A DNA stretch of 64,000 nt from Cryptomeria japonica (GCF_030272615.1 NC_081414.1:341978717-342042716); one strand, 5' to 3'; numbered from the stretch's first letter, positions 45,857 to 57,095 are shown. Notes: generated by a model from the sequence alone, not told the origin. A program made the numbers and translations.

Positions 45857-46069
45857 TCATAGCTCCATAGCAATTACCCTCAACCCTTGAACTATAGCTT
45901 CTCCTTCATCAAAAGAATGCATGAATTCTGCAGCAATTTTGTCGTTGTAATCCCTAATTTTCAAGAAATAATCCAACCAACCGTGGTTTCGAAAATAATG
46001 CTCATAGACAACATCCTGTAGCAACCCTTCATGGATAGTTGGCTCTTGGCAAATTAGATCACCGCCCAT
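45857..46069 (-). CDS. small ORF between pol and 3' LTR of the Athila-type element
   Basis: A 70-codon frame begins at an ATG at 46069 (MGGDLICQEPTIHEGLLQDV) and ends at 45857. It includes RNHGWLDYFLKIRDYNDKIA and EFMHSFDEGEAIVQGLRV. The sequence is balanced and protein-like, unlike chance frames in this AT-rich DNA, and it sits where Athila/Tat elements may carry an extra ORF. It faintly recalls hypothetical plant retroelement proteins with a GW-(D/E)(Y/F)F motif. The function is unknown. It may be the 5' fragment of a longer ORF, as the protein-like stretch ends abruptly. Confidence 0.45.
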   Translation of the reverse strand: MGGDLICQEPTIHEGLLQDVVYEHYFRNHGWLDYFLKIRDYNDKIAAEFMHSFDEGEAIVQGLRVIAMEL

Positions 46070-46529
46070 CTTTTACTCCGATACTTCCGTAGTTTCACCA
46101 AAATGTTTGATAGTTTTGCAATAAAAAACTAAAATCTACATACATGTCTTAATTTTGGTGGTAGACTTTATTATTCACTTGCATGAAATAATAATCATCA
46201 TAAGTAATGTCAGTTAGGAAATCAATTTGAGGTATCAAAAAACTGATAATAAATCTCATTGGAAAAAGGACCATAAAGTACCCCCCCCCAACTTAACTTA
46301 GCACGTATCCACATAGGTTGCTGAGATTTCGGGTTTGGAGTAGATTTAAATAGGATAAAATCATAATGAGCTAATAAATGCATAATTAAAATAAAGTACA
46401 ATATACACGTACCTGCAATTGGGTGAAAATGATGGCAAAATGAAATGAAGTGATAGATAAGAAAGTGGGATGGAATGTAGTGGATGGAACTTTATGTACG
46501 GAGAACAATATTCCCATAGAAATATTTTA

Positions 46530-49500
46530 TTATGATACGGTAAATAAGTTCACTACAGAGGCTGTAGGAACATCACCTTTATCAATCTGCTCAAGTGCAA
46601 CAGGAAGCTCATGAATTGATACCGCATCATTGGGAGTTGTTGCAGGAACCTTGCCATTTGCTGCAAGAACTTTTATTTCACTTTGTGGAGCAAACTGTTG
46701 CAGGAACTCTTCTCTAGTAGCTGGCTTGTGATAAAGTCGTAGGTGGTGTCCATTCGCTAAGAGTTTAAATCTAACAGGATCTATCGTGGACAAATGGACT
46801 ACTCCATTCTAAAAAACTTCTTCTACCTCATAAGGACCTAACCACCTTGTTTGGAGTTTTCCCATAGCATCTTTATATCTGGAATCATATAGGAGTGCCC
46901 AGTCACCAACTTTGAATTTCTTTTCTCTGATATATTTATCATGCCATCTTGCTCTTTGGTTTTGAATCAATTCTATCTGTTGAACAACTATCTTCCTCCG
47001 TTCATCAAAAGCATTTAACTACTGAATGTGTTCTTTCTGTGCTTCAAACAATATCATATTCAGTTGTAGAGTTGTTTTCAAGGTTTTATACTCAAATTCA
47101 ATAGGCATCATTGTTGTTTTGCCATAAACCATCTCAAAAGGTGTGAATCCAATTGGTGTTTTCCATGTTGTTCTATATGCCCAAATTGCCTCTGAAAGTC
47201 GATGAGACCAATCTTTCTTGTGGATAGACACTATTTTTGTAAGAATAGCCTCAAACTCTCTATTGGTAACTTCTACTTGTCCATTAGACTGTGAATGATA
47301 TGGAGTATATTTCTTGTGTCTTATATTGTATTCATTGACCAAAGCTTTTATCAATGTTGATGTAAATTGAGGTCCCTGATCTGAGATAATTTCCCTTAGT
47401 ACTCCATACCTTGTAAATATCTCTTCATAGAGAAACTCGGCCACCTTATTATCTCTTGCATGTTGCATAGCTCTAGCTTCTACCCATTTTGTTACATAGT
47501 TTGTACATACCAAGATATAAGATTTGTCATTAGAAGGTAGATCAATGGGGCCAACAAAATCTAATCCTCACTTGTCAGATGGTGTAACAGATATTTGAGG
47601 ATATAGTGGCATCTCATCAAATTTTGTAGGTCTGCCCATTCGCTGACATCTGTCACATTTCCTTGTGTACTGAGTTGCATCCTTGTGTAATGTAGGCCAA
47701 TAGTATCCGGTATTGAGTATTTTCAGTGCTATCCTTTTGGCAGCAAGATGACCTCCACATGGCTCATCATGACATGCATGCAGGATGTCATATGTTTCAT
47801 CTTCTCTGACACATCTTCGCAGGACTTGGTCAGGTCCAGTATAAAATAGACAATCAGCAATCCATGAAAAGTTAAAACTTTTCTCAACTAGCAACCTTCT
47901 TTCCTTAGGAGAAAAAGAAATTGGCATCTTAACTGCAACTAAATAGTTGGCAATATCAGCATACCAAGGAGTATGAGTCTATATGAGAAACAAATTCTCA
48001 TCTGGAAAAGCGTCATCTATCATTATAGAATCTTCCTACAATTGAAGATGTGAAAGATAATCTGCAACCACATTAGACTTCTCTAGCTTATCAATAACTG
48101 TGATATCAAATTCCTACATCAACAATAACCAGCGAGCTAATCTACCAGTGATTGATGGCTTATTCATGAGATATCTAATTGCAGTATGATCTGTATGCAC
48201 AAATATGGGATACCCTATAATATAGTGTCTAAACTTGTTAAAGGCATATATGACAGCTAACATTTCCTTTTCAGTAACTGTATAATTCAATTCAGGTCCC
48301 TACAAATTCTTGCTGATATAATATATTGCATTTTCCAACTTGTCAACTTTTTGTCCCAGCACTGCTCCTATGGCATAATTAGATGCATCAGTATGGACTT
48401 GGAATGGTAGAGACCAATTTGGTCCTTTTAGAACTGGTGCTTGAGTCAAAGCATGCTTAATCTTTAAAAAAGCTTCATTGCATGTCGAGGTCCATTTAAA
48501 TTCTACATCTTTAGTAAGAAGTGAATATAAGGGACTTGCAATTTTGCTAAAATCTTTGATAAACCTTCTGTAATATCCAGCATGGCCAAGAAAGCTTCTC
48601 ACATCTTTCTGCTTCACAAGGTCATTAATATGTTGAATAACCTCAATCTTTGTTGGATCCACTTGTATGCCTTGTACAGATATATGATGACCAAGGACTA
48701 TTCTTTCTTCCATCATAATGAAACACTTCTCACTGTTTAAAGACAAGTTGTAGTCTTCACACCACTGCAAAACTTTCTTCAAAGTACCCAATGCTTAATC
48801 AAATTTAGAGCCATAAGTTGTAAAGTCATCCATGTAAATTTCTATAATATCTTGAGAAATATCAGAAAAAATACTAATCACTACCCTTTGAAAAGTGGCT
48901 GGAGCATTACACAACCCAAAAGGAAGAACAAAATATGCATATGTGCCCCATGGGCAAGTAAATGTTGTCTTCTCCTGATCCTCGGGAGCTATTTGTATCT
49001 AATTATAGCCACTAAATCCATCCAGGAATGAAAAATATCTCTTACCAGTAAGAGAATCCAATACCTGATCCACAAATGGCAATGGAAAATGATCCTTCCT
49101 TGTGGCTAAGTTAAAGGCTCTATAATCAACACATACTCTCCATTTGTCTCCCTTTTTAGGAATTATCACCAAAGGTGATATCCATTGACTATCAGAGATA
49201 GGATAGATAAACTCAGCTTTCAACAATTTCTGTAATTCTTCTTTAACTATCTCCTTCAAGGCAGGGTTGACTCTTCTTTGATGTTGTCTGAGGGGGCAAC
49301 ACTCATCCTTTATGTAAATATGATGAGTACAAACTGCTGGATCAATTCCATTCATATCCTTGTAATCCAATGCAAAAGAATTTCTATGGAGTTTCAGCAA
49401 GTCCACTAGGCTATCCTTTTGAGTATCTGATATATTCTTATTGATGTTCAGATATTTATTCAATTCCACCTCTATCTTGATAGTAAGATTAATCTGATTT

Positions 49501-50546
49501 ATATCAACAAAATGAAAATAAGACAATTCCTGCGGCAACAAGGTATGCAAGATATCAGTGGTTGTAGGAAAGTCCAAACCTGTAATATTCAGAACCAATT
49601 CCTGCAATTCTTGATCTTCTATTAATTCATTTATCAAGACCTTATAAAGAATTGATTCTTTATCATATAACTACATGAGTGGCCCTTGATTAATCATCAT
49701 AAGGTGATTAATAGAGTCAATTTCTTCAGATTCCTCTCCCAAGATAGGCCAAACAGCCTGCTGCTGCTCAAGCTGAGGTTGTGCTGGGGAATACAAGGCT
49801 AATGTTTTTGTGGAACTACCATCTGAAATAGTCATGTCTCCTGATCTACACCCATTATATGCATCAGCTGTGGCAAGCCATGGTCTACCCAAAATGACTG
49901 GATATCCCCTCAATATTGCTTTTGGAGATAAAATGATAAAGTCTGTAGGATATTCCTAAGAATCTAGAATAACTACTATATCTTCTATGATACCATCAAG
50001 TCTTACTGCAGAGCCATCAGCAAGTTGGAGAACTGTGGGTGTAGCCCTTAAACTATCGATCTCTAGATGTTTCATTACTTCCCTTGTCATTACATTAATG
50101 GCTGCCCCTAGATCAACTAAAACATTTTTTATTTGACTACCATTAATGACTATACTCACAACAGGACTACCTAGATCAGAATACTTTGGAATGGCAATTT
50201 TTTCTAACATAATATCAACCAATTGACCCATAACATGAACTGTTTGTGGATCATTTTTCTTTCTGCTAGGTTTCTTTAGGCATGCTTCTCTCAATGCCTT
50301 ACCATATATAGGGACATCCTTTATTGCTTGCAACAATGGAATTTTAACACAAATGTGCTTCAGTTGATCAAGAATATCAAAGCTTTGTTGTTGTTCAGTG
50401 GAAACTTCTATGGAGAAATGGTGGTTATATTTGATTATGAGGTATTGTATCTTTAGGATCAGAGATTGGTTGCTCTTCTTGTACCTTAGTAATAACCGGA
50501 TGAGAGGGATTAGGTAGAGTTGTCCCAGATCGGAGGTGAATATCAT
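46530..50546 (-). pseudogene. Athila-type pol: protease, reverse transcriptase, RNase H, integrase
   Basis: One minus frame stays open in register for about 1340 codons, broken only by stops. Protease: NVLVDLGAAINVMT. Reverse transcriptase: WISPLVIIPKKGDKWRVCVD, RYFSFLDGFSGYN, FGLCNAPATFQRV and IEIYMDDFTTYG (YMDD 48825-48836). RNase H: FQVHTDASNYAIGAVLG, ELNYTVTEKEMLAV. Integrase: zinc HACHDEPCGGH with CDRCQRMG, core LDFVGPID, ISDQGPQF and SNGQVEVTNREF, then KFKVGDWALLYDSRY. Premature stops are TAG at 46809, 47019, 47979, 48036, 48114, 48300, 48999, 49671 and 49956, TGA at 47568 and TAA at 48795. TAA at 46530 is the natural end. Confidence 0.95.
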
Positions 50547-51936
50547 CTAGTGATAAAGAATAGGCTAGGTATTGATTAGCATCAGCTGAATAAGCTTGTT
50601 GTTGTTGTTGCTGAGATTTGATATTTGGATTAGGCAATGGTTGAGTAGGCAACTGAGTTGGTTTAGGAGGTGCAGCTATAGCTGCAGGAGGTTGTGGCTG
50701 CTGAGCAGGGGGTTGATATCTAGAAGATTGGGATGACCATGATGGGTTTCCCCTCCATTGAGAGGTAGGTTGCCAATTCCGTTGAAACTGGTTCCCTTAA
50801 CCCTGAGGTGGATACCAGTTTCCTTGTGGCTGCTGTCACTAGGGGACTTGATTAGCAAATTATTGTCCTTGGCCTTGTGACCTATACCAATGTGGATAGT
50901 TACCAAAATTTTGAGAATATTGTGGTTGCCATTGGTTATTTGGTGCATAAGAATTACCACTATAACCAGAAAAGGAAAGTGGATCGAGTGGCATACCTTG
51001 TCTTTGAAAATTTGGTCTTCTTTGAGCAACATAGAAGACTTATTCATCCTCACCTTGAATTGGTTTGAAATCAGGTACTTCAACATTTGCAACCATCTTA
51101 CATTTGTAATCTTTCTTCTGCTGCTTACAATGAGGACAAAATTCTGCAAGAAATGCATCAGCTTCCTCATGCTTCTTCTTAGTTGCCAATGTATCCAACT
51201 GAGTAGCCATATTGTTTATAATGTCCTCCTTGAAATCTTTTAACAAATGGCTCAGTTCCAGTCTAGAAACTCCAGTTCTAGATGTTGATGATGGTGCCCT
51301 TGGCTTAAATCTCCTATTCTTCTTAGAAGTAGATCTAGAATACTTCTTGCAAGTTTGTCCTATTTCAGTCCAAGTAGATTTTGTAATGTCACCTCGTCCC
51401 ATAAGATCTAAGGAATCAATGCATTCATCACTAATGCCCCTCAAGACTATCAATTTGAGGGAATCTTCATTAAGAGTACTATGCTTGGACTTCTTGACAC
51501 TAAACAGGAACCTTTCCAGATAATCCTCAAGACTCTCATCTTCAGTTTGTGTCATTCTAAAGATATCATCCCCATGACGATCAATACCTCTACAATAATC
51601 TTTGTATTTTGCAAGAAACAACCATTTCATCTCATCCCATGTGTTGATTGTGCTACTACCCAAGCTCATAAACCATCTCAAGGATGACTCCTTCAAAGTG
51701 GCTGGAAAATTTTTGAGTCTATGGGCATCTATAGTATAGTCAAAACTCCTACAGAGAACATCAAACTCAAACAGAAATGTATCTAGATCCTCTATCACCA
51801 ACCCATATAATTTAGGAAGTGAAGATGCTAGAATGTTCTTGAGGTTAGCATTATCATGCTAGTCAGAGATGGGAAACTCAAATGTTGGACCTGGTGGTGG
51901 TGGATTATTCCCACTAGGAGGAGGATTGTCTTGCAT
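50430..51936 (-). pseudogene. Athila-type gag
   Basis: Gag starts at an ATG at 51936 (MQDNPPPSGNNPPPPGPTF). The core is DTFLFEFDVLCRSFDYTIDA, ESSLRWFMSLGSSTINTWDE and MTQTEDESLEDYLERF. A Cys-rich motif AEFCPHCKQQKKDYKC follows, then a long Gln/Asn/Pro-rich stretch (QWQPQYSQNFGNYPHW). Stops in this frame are TAG 51859, TAA 51040, TAA 50860, TAG 50839, TGA 50836 and TAA 50797; most sit in the Gln-rich part. Near 50430 the coding frame changes to that of pol, the only frame change in gag-pol. It could be a mutation or a natural frame change. Confidence 0.88.
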
Positions 51937-52185
51937 TAGACTTGTGGGGTTGTTATTATAGTGAATTCTTCTTCTTGTGAACCAAAAAGGAACTGAAGGC
52001 TACCTTCTAGAAACTCAAACTTAGGGTGATTCAAATTCATAAAAAATTATCTTCTGCATGAGTAGGATGAGTGGGCAGAAATCTACCTCTAGAACCTCTT
52101 CTTCTATTATGCATGCAGATTCATGAAATTTCAAACAATTAACTTGAAACTAAAATAATCATAAAAGGTTCGTAGCTTGACACCA

Positions 52186-52203
52186 TCCCCAACAATGGTG
52201 CCA
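52186..52203 (-). other. primer binding site of the Athila-type element
   Basis: TGGCACCATTGTTGGGGA on the minus strand, four bases from the LTR end. It resembles the TGGCGCC(G/A)TTG site used by Athila/Tat elements (Asp-tRNA type), with CG-to-CA and C-to-T differences. Confidence 0.7.
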
Positions 52204-52207
52204 AAAA

Positions 52208-53468
52208 TGTCTACCTCAACTATAATGATAATAATATCTCTAATTGAAATCTCAATCCGAAGTTTGGACATTCATATGGTACAGTTTACTATTTTCATGG
52301 CTGGTGTTCATTTAATTATCAATCCAGGAACGTAAAACTTGAATTTGGCCTACAATATATATGCACTATGCTCCTTAAATGATTATTTTGCATTACTGCA
52401 GTAACTAACATTATGCAGAAAGGAAAGGCAAGAATGGAAATCATAAAAGGTTACATGAAAGCTTCACAAAACAATACTGGAATGATCTAATGAAAATAAC
52501 AGAAATCACACCATTCTGTCTTGCTTGCAAGAACGGTCAGCGAATCTATTTCCAGTGGCTGCAGGAACAATCCAATCATGAACTTCTACTGCAACTAAGT
52601 AAAAACTAACTTCAATGATCATAAACACAGGATCACTCACCAAGTGGGACCCTTGGATGAGTGATATAAAACTTCCAGCAAAATACTTTTAATAGATCAA
52701 AACAACGTATTCTTTATTCATTTCTATCTGAAAATGATTACATATTCTAAAAAAGAAAATTCATAATGCTTGTCAAAACTCTGCTCAATTCCTTTCTATC
52801 TTGTCTCACTCTAAGAAAGAAGGAATAGCTTATTATAAAGAAAAGATCAACTACAATGGACAACTCAAATCATGCCTAGAAGAAGAGGCGGATGATTGTC
52901 AAATGAAGGAGATAACTAAGAGCTTGGCTGCAGGAATCGTGGATCTAAAATTGAACCACAGTCTTTGCATGCCAAAGCGATATTTTGCGAATTCAATATG
53001 CACTAGAGGTAAACTCCCATGGTGAAGTATAATTGCTCCAATTATGCCATACATTGCGCTTGCTCGGATCCCCTTCAGTTTGATCTCCATTTATCTGAAT
53101 GTGATTCTCCAGTTGTTAGGCGTGAAAGAAAATCATCCACCACAACATCAATTATTATCTACACTAAAACAAAAACAACATACAAGGACATGCATATGTA
53201 TCTTACTCAATTAATACATTCATTAACTCACATATGAAATTATCTTAAATAATATGCATATCATAGGGACAAATCATTTGGCTGTAGGAACAAATTGGCA
53301 TGGTTGCAAGGATTAACCGACAAAGTTCAAACATGATTTCATAAGTTCAGATTTAAAACATGGATTACATATAGTCAATTCAGAATACTTTACTATCACA
53401 ATGCAACCCAAAAGATGCCAAAAACCTAAGAGTCATGATAAAAAACATGTCAAAGCATCAACTTATCA
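52208..53468 (-). mobile_element. Athila-type element, 5' LTR
   Basis: 1261 bp, aligned by eye with 44434-45693. On the minus strand it starts TGATAAGTTGATGC at 53468 and ends TTGAGGTAGACA next to the primer site. Confidence 0.88.
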
Positions 53469-53480
53469 CTTAATATGCTC
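53469..53480. repeat. 12-bp direct repeat at the right edge of the gypsy element
   Basis: CTTAATATGCTC, identical to 44427-44438. Confidence 0.85.
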
Positions 53481-53756
53481 AAGCTGACCAGAGTTCCTAT
53501 TAAAAGCAAAGATGATTTCCTTACCAATTATAGTTTTTTGGTTCCAAATAATCGTAGTTCCTCTAGAAGCTCCCTCTGAGTTAGATCCTATGACCCCATT
53601 TTCCTTGAAAATTCTAATCTTTTCAACTTTTTCCTTAGACATCTTGGTTTCCTGAACAAGGACCACATCCATTTTATGATCTCTAATGATGTTTCGCAAC
53701 ACATCCTACTTATGAGGGATGTTCAGCCCTCTGATGTTCCAAGATATTATCTTCAT
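53481..53756 (-). pseudogene. LINE-2 ORF2, proximal piece: endonuclease N-terminus
   Basis: ORF2 starts at an ATG at 53756 with MKIISWNIRGLN, the usual first strand of LINE endonucleases. A TAG follows PHK where Gln is usual. MDVVLVQETKMS contains the catalytic Glu of the QET motif. The sequence runs to NSGQLEHIK, where the gypsy element is inserted. The fold continues beyond it at 44426. Confidence 0.88.
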
Positions 53757-53869
53757 ACTTTAACTGAGGATAGGGCTGACTCAATGGAACACTATGTTCC
53801 ATCAGCATGGTTCTTCCATCTTTCTTGTTCCCTTTGATGTTTTAGGGATGGCCTTCCCTACTTTTTGTT

Positions 53870-55379
53870 CTAACTTCCAACATCTGCCTTTTTCTTGATC
53901 TTTCTTCTAGTTGAGATTCCTCCATTGGGTTCCTCCTTGTTCGTTTTTCCTTCTCTCGAACCAAGAATCCAGAGATTCCCATCCAGCATATCCACACTTT
54001 GAGAAGGGGTTTTACATAGAAGTGGATTTGGGCTTCCATTAGTTAAAAGCAGTAAGGGCTCAATGTCAGAGGGGTCTTGAGCTTCATTAAAGTTTTCCTC
54101 AACCGATTTTGAGAATGATGATGCTGGAATGGTATCTTCCTTCTCCTGACTAACGGATCCAGCCTCCTTGTCCGGGATGGTTTCTTCCTTCTCCTGACTA
54201 ACAGATCCAACCTCCTGGTCCTCTAGATTATTTTTATTGTTCAACTCAATACCTTGCTCTACTTCTTTAGAGCTCCTTGGTTGGTTGTTTGAGCAGACAC
54301 AGTCTTGTTTGTCATTACTGCTATTCCCAATCCTCTTGACTTCAATCGCTAAATCTGCTACATCCTTATTTTGGTTATACTAAGTTGATGGGTCTCCTTT
54401 TTCATTTAACGTTTGCCAAATCTTTTTGTTCTTGATGTTGCTATTGGTCTTGCTTTCCTTTCTTTTCTTGAGCGGACATGATTTTGCCCAATGCCCTGAT
54501 TTTTTGTAGTGGAAACAGGCAAATGGAAGAGATTCGTATTTAATAGCTTGGGACCATTTTCCAAGTTTAGATATAATTTCTATGGATTGAGGCATATCCG
54601 TCATTTGATTTACATTTATGTAGATACGAGCAAATACTAACCTTGATTTAGCTTCCGTCACTGGGTCAATCATTAGGAGTTCTCCAAAGGATTTCGCAAT
54701 ACCCTTGAAAACTTCCTCATTCCAGTGGGAGACTCGAGAGACGCATCCAAACTGGCGCAGTAACAAAGAAAGACTCATCAAGGGTGAGGTTCGAGGCCCA
54801 TTTATGAAGAGCCAAGGATGACTTGCCAAACGTCCAGGGGCCTTTGCAGAGAGCTTTATTCATGTCTTCTTCAGAGTTAAAAGCGAAGGTAAAAAAACCC
54901 CTAGGCAACGCTGCCACGTCCACTTGACCTTTTACAAGCCATTTTCTCCTTATGAAATTCCTGACATCATCAATGTTAGGCCTAAAGCCAGAGAATCATC
55001 CCACTAATGTCATGGATAGACTAGCTACAGTCATGTCAACCACTTTGTCCGGAACAGAGATAGCAACCAGTCTAGAGGCTGGGTCTGAGATATTTGTAAC
55101 TTCTAGAAGCCTAGATTTATCCAACGGCTTTACTCCAAAGAGCGAAGACCATTTTTTACCTTTACCTTTGTCATGTGGGTCCCCAGGTTTTGAATCTTTA
55201 TCCTCTTCCATTTTTGCTTTTTCTTTGTCCTCTTCTGACCCTTGAGATGCCTGACCTCCTGCCTATTTGCTCGTTCCGGTCCTAGAAAAACTGTATTCTC
55301 CAGGAAATCCGCCTTCCCCAGGAATTCTGCCATTTCCCAGTTTGAAATTTGGGATTCCCGATCCTTTTCGCTTCGCCAT
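53870..55379 (-). pseudogene. LINE-2 ORF1 (nucleic-acid-binding protein)
   Basis: ORF1 probably starts at an ATG at 55379 (MAKRKGSGIPNFKLGNGRIP), about 20 bp from the LINE-2 5' end. A TAG after RTGTSK and a TGA at 54996 (where Trp is usual after LVG) break it. A DUF4283-like part follows: GFFTFAFNSEEDMNKALCKG, WTFGKSSLALHKW. A frame change near 54720 leads to ARIYINVNQMTDMPQSIEI and the zinc knuckle CFHYKKSGHWAKSC (54476-54517). There the second Cys is Tyr, a G-to-A change. The acidic tail contains two copies of GSVSQEKE(E/D)TIP. ORF1 stops at TAG 53870; ORF2 starts 114 bp later. Confidence 0.85.
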
Positions 55380-55400
55380 TTCCTCGCAAGAAACTTGGGT

Positions 55401-55414
55401 CCCATTATTCACCA
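55401..55414. repeat. 14-bp target-site duplication of LINE-2, right copy
   Basis: CCCATTATTCACCA, identical to 25583-25596, some 30 kb away. Confidence 0.85.
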
Positions 55415-55691
55415 GTTAACATGACTATCTCCAATACTTATTCAACACCAACATGCATACTCAGTATCGGTTTCTTCACTCCAAACATTAGATTGTATAC
55501 TTGTTGATCTCACTAACAACAAAATGCCTATACTGGTTTACTATGGTGACCACAATATAGGTCTCCACTACTTACTCACCGGTACATACCATAGCTTGCA
55601 TCATACCACTTAACATCCTATATTTACCACTGACAGGCCATACTAGTAATCTGTTATACCAATTGACATCAATGACAATACAATGCCAACA

Positions 55692-55696
55692 CCATT
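55692..55696. repeat. target-site duplication of E2, right copy
   Basis: CCATT, directly after the E2 start (GCCAACA on the plus strand); the partner is at 22081-22085. Confidence 0.75.
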
Positions 55697-56300
55697 CACA
55701 AAGATACTAACAAAGTTAATCTTATATATCCACACCAATGAAAATGATCTTCCACAAGTTGGGATCATCAAAATAAAAAATGAAACATGTAGCTGCAAGT
55801 TGGCTTAGATCTTTTATTGAACCATCTTTTGGACCCAAAATACATGATCACATGCTTCCTATAGGTCTCATCAACCATCTCGAATACATCACCAATCACT
55901 AGAATCAACTCTAAGAATTTGGTCACATGCTAGACCACCATATATGATGACTACTCTATTTTGTTGATCTACTGAATATCGGACCTTCAATCAAGCATAG
56001 GAATCATCACCAAAGGGTGGATTGTCATGATAATCTTCTTCATATACCCAACCAACTAATCATTGATCAACGAAACCAAAACTTGCTTCACTGGAAATGA
56101 GAATGATCATAAAACTATATACTAATTCCACTGACAATCTTAATCCAAAGATACTTTATCCAAGACATCAAGTTAGCCAAAACTCCATACGGGATCATAT
56201 CAGAAGACCAAGTTGCCATCAATGACAACTCCTAAGAATCTATAAGCATCAAAAAACACCAATCTCCATTGGAGCATCACCAGAACATCAAATGTCAACA

Positions 56301-56305
56301 ATCAC
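56301..56305. repeat. target-site duplication of E1, right copy
   Basis: ATCAC, directly after TGTCAACA (E1 start on the minus strand); the partner is at 21524-21528. Confidence 0.75.
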
Positions 56306-57095
56306 ATCATAACCCATATGCATTTTATAACCTCATTATATAAAAATTGGAGAGATATTCTTCTTTCAAAAATAATTCAAATGCTAAGAGATTCCATTAA
56401 AAAAAATCCTAAATACTATTATTAGTGTTTACTTCTATGAAGATTTCCTTAAGAATAGCCTCCACTTCTTTGACAAACTCTAAGAATAGCTTCCATTTTG
56501 AAATTTAGAACATGTACTTTTTCCCAAATAAATATCGATGCTTCCACTTGTCATATGATATGCCTATAATAGATTTATTATTTTCTTTGAGAACTCCCCA
56601 TTTTTGAAAATATAGCATCCATTAAATAGAAAAGGAGAGTCATTTCATTTTTGATAAGTAATAATTATTTTAGAGACTCCTTTCCCAAAATAATTTCATG
56701 CAAAAATTATAATTGTCATATTCTATGATGTATTCCTTATGGCTTGTCATAGTGGGGGTTACATTTGTCCATTGCAACCAAAAAATTGAATTTGAAATCC
56801 TTTTCTAGAATCTTCTCATTTTTCCTACACCATTTGCTTAGTTAATATATTGAGAAAATAAGTAATTTCCAAATAAATTTATGACATCACGTTGTAAAAG
56901 ATGTTCAATTTTCAATTCAATATACAAGATGTATTTTAATACTATTCTCTCTATCTATGTATTATCTATTTATATTATAACTCTGACTATCTTCTTTTGT
57001 ATGGCAGGTGAGAGGAGTATTTATCGATGTAAATATCCTCTTCACAAATATCGATTGATATATATATATGCAAGAGGGGAGGATCAAGCAGTGCC

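Larger units (their letters stand above)
44434..53468 (-). mobile_element. Athila/Tat-type Ty3/gypsy retrotransposon in LINE-2
   Basis: About 9.0 kb with two 1.26-kb LTRs, a primer site of the kind used by Athila/Tat elements, gag, and pol in the gypsy order protease, reverse transcriptase, RNase H, integrase. The gag core (DTFLFEFDVLCRSFDY) and the protease motif DLGA instead of DSGA are characteristic of the Athila/Tat group. It interrupts the endonuclease of LINE-2 in the same orientation. A 12-bp repeat flanks it. Pol has 11 stops but no frameshift. A small additional ORF lies between pol and the 3' LTR. Confidence 0.93.
25597..55400 (-). mobile_element. LINE-2: L1-type LINE split by three LTR retrotransposons
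   Basis: LINE-2 starts at 55400 on the minus strand and ends near 25597 with CCTTAATC and a short A-run, bracketed by a perfect 14-bp duplication. Its own sequence is about 7.6 kb after removing three guests (25937-32530, 35028-41550, 44434-53468). The order is ORF1, endonuclease, reverse transcriptase, Cys/His region, RNase H, then an unexpected further coding tract and a 180-bp UTR. ORF2 resumes at the correct place beyond copia-B and the gypsy element, and the 3' tract resumes in frame beyond copia-A. That confirms that all the pieces belong to one element. Confidence 0.85.
22086..55691 (-). mobile_element. E2: large solo LTR nested in E1
   Basis: E2 itself is 22086-25582 plus 55401-55691, about 3.8 kb. 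On the minus strand it starts TGTTGGCATTGTATTGTC, continues with ATTGATGTCAA, and ends GTGTCCAACA. CCATT flanks it on both sides (22081-22085, 55692-55696). Close to the end it has CACTGATTCACC and a C-rich stretch, the same layout as E1 and copia-B LTRs. No protein domain is visible, so it is probably a solo LTR, although a non-autonomous element is possible. About 2.1 kb of it is a tandem duplication. LINE-2 sits inside. Confidence 0.7.
21529..56300 (-). mobile_element. E1: copia-type solo LTR, outermost shell of the nest
   Basis: Only 21529-22085 and 55697-56300 belong to E1; the rest is E2 and its contents. On the minus strand E1 starts TGTTGACATTTGATG at 56300 and ends TTCATTGATTCCAACA at 21529. 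It is flanked by ATCAC at 21524-21528 and 56301-56305. Near its end it has GATTCACCCCCCTCTCA, which copia-B also has near its LTR end. Its own length is about 1.16 kb, close to the 1.1-kb LTRs of copia-B. With one LTR, no interior and a matching 5-bp duplication, it is best read as a solo LTR left by recombination between the two LTRs. Confidence 0.75.

Noticed and set aside
46530-50546. UAG recoding (read-through as Gln) in the Athila-type pol
   Set aside because: Nine TAG, one TGA and one TAA, plus similar stops in other elements of the window and degraded primer site, fit deamination better than a nuclear code change, which is not known in plants.
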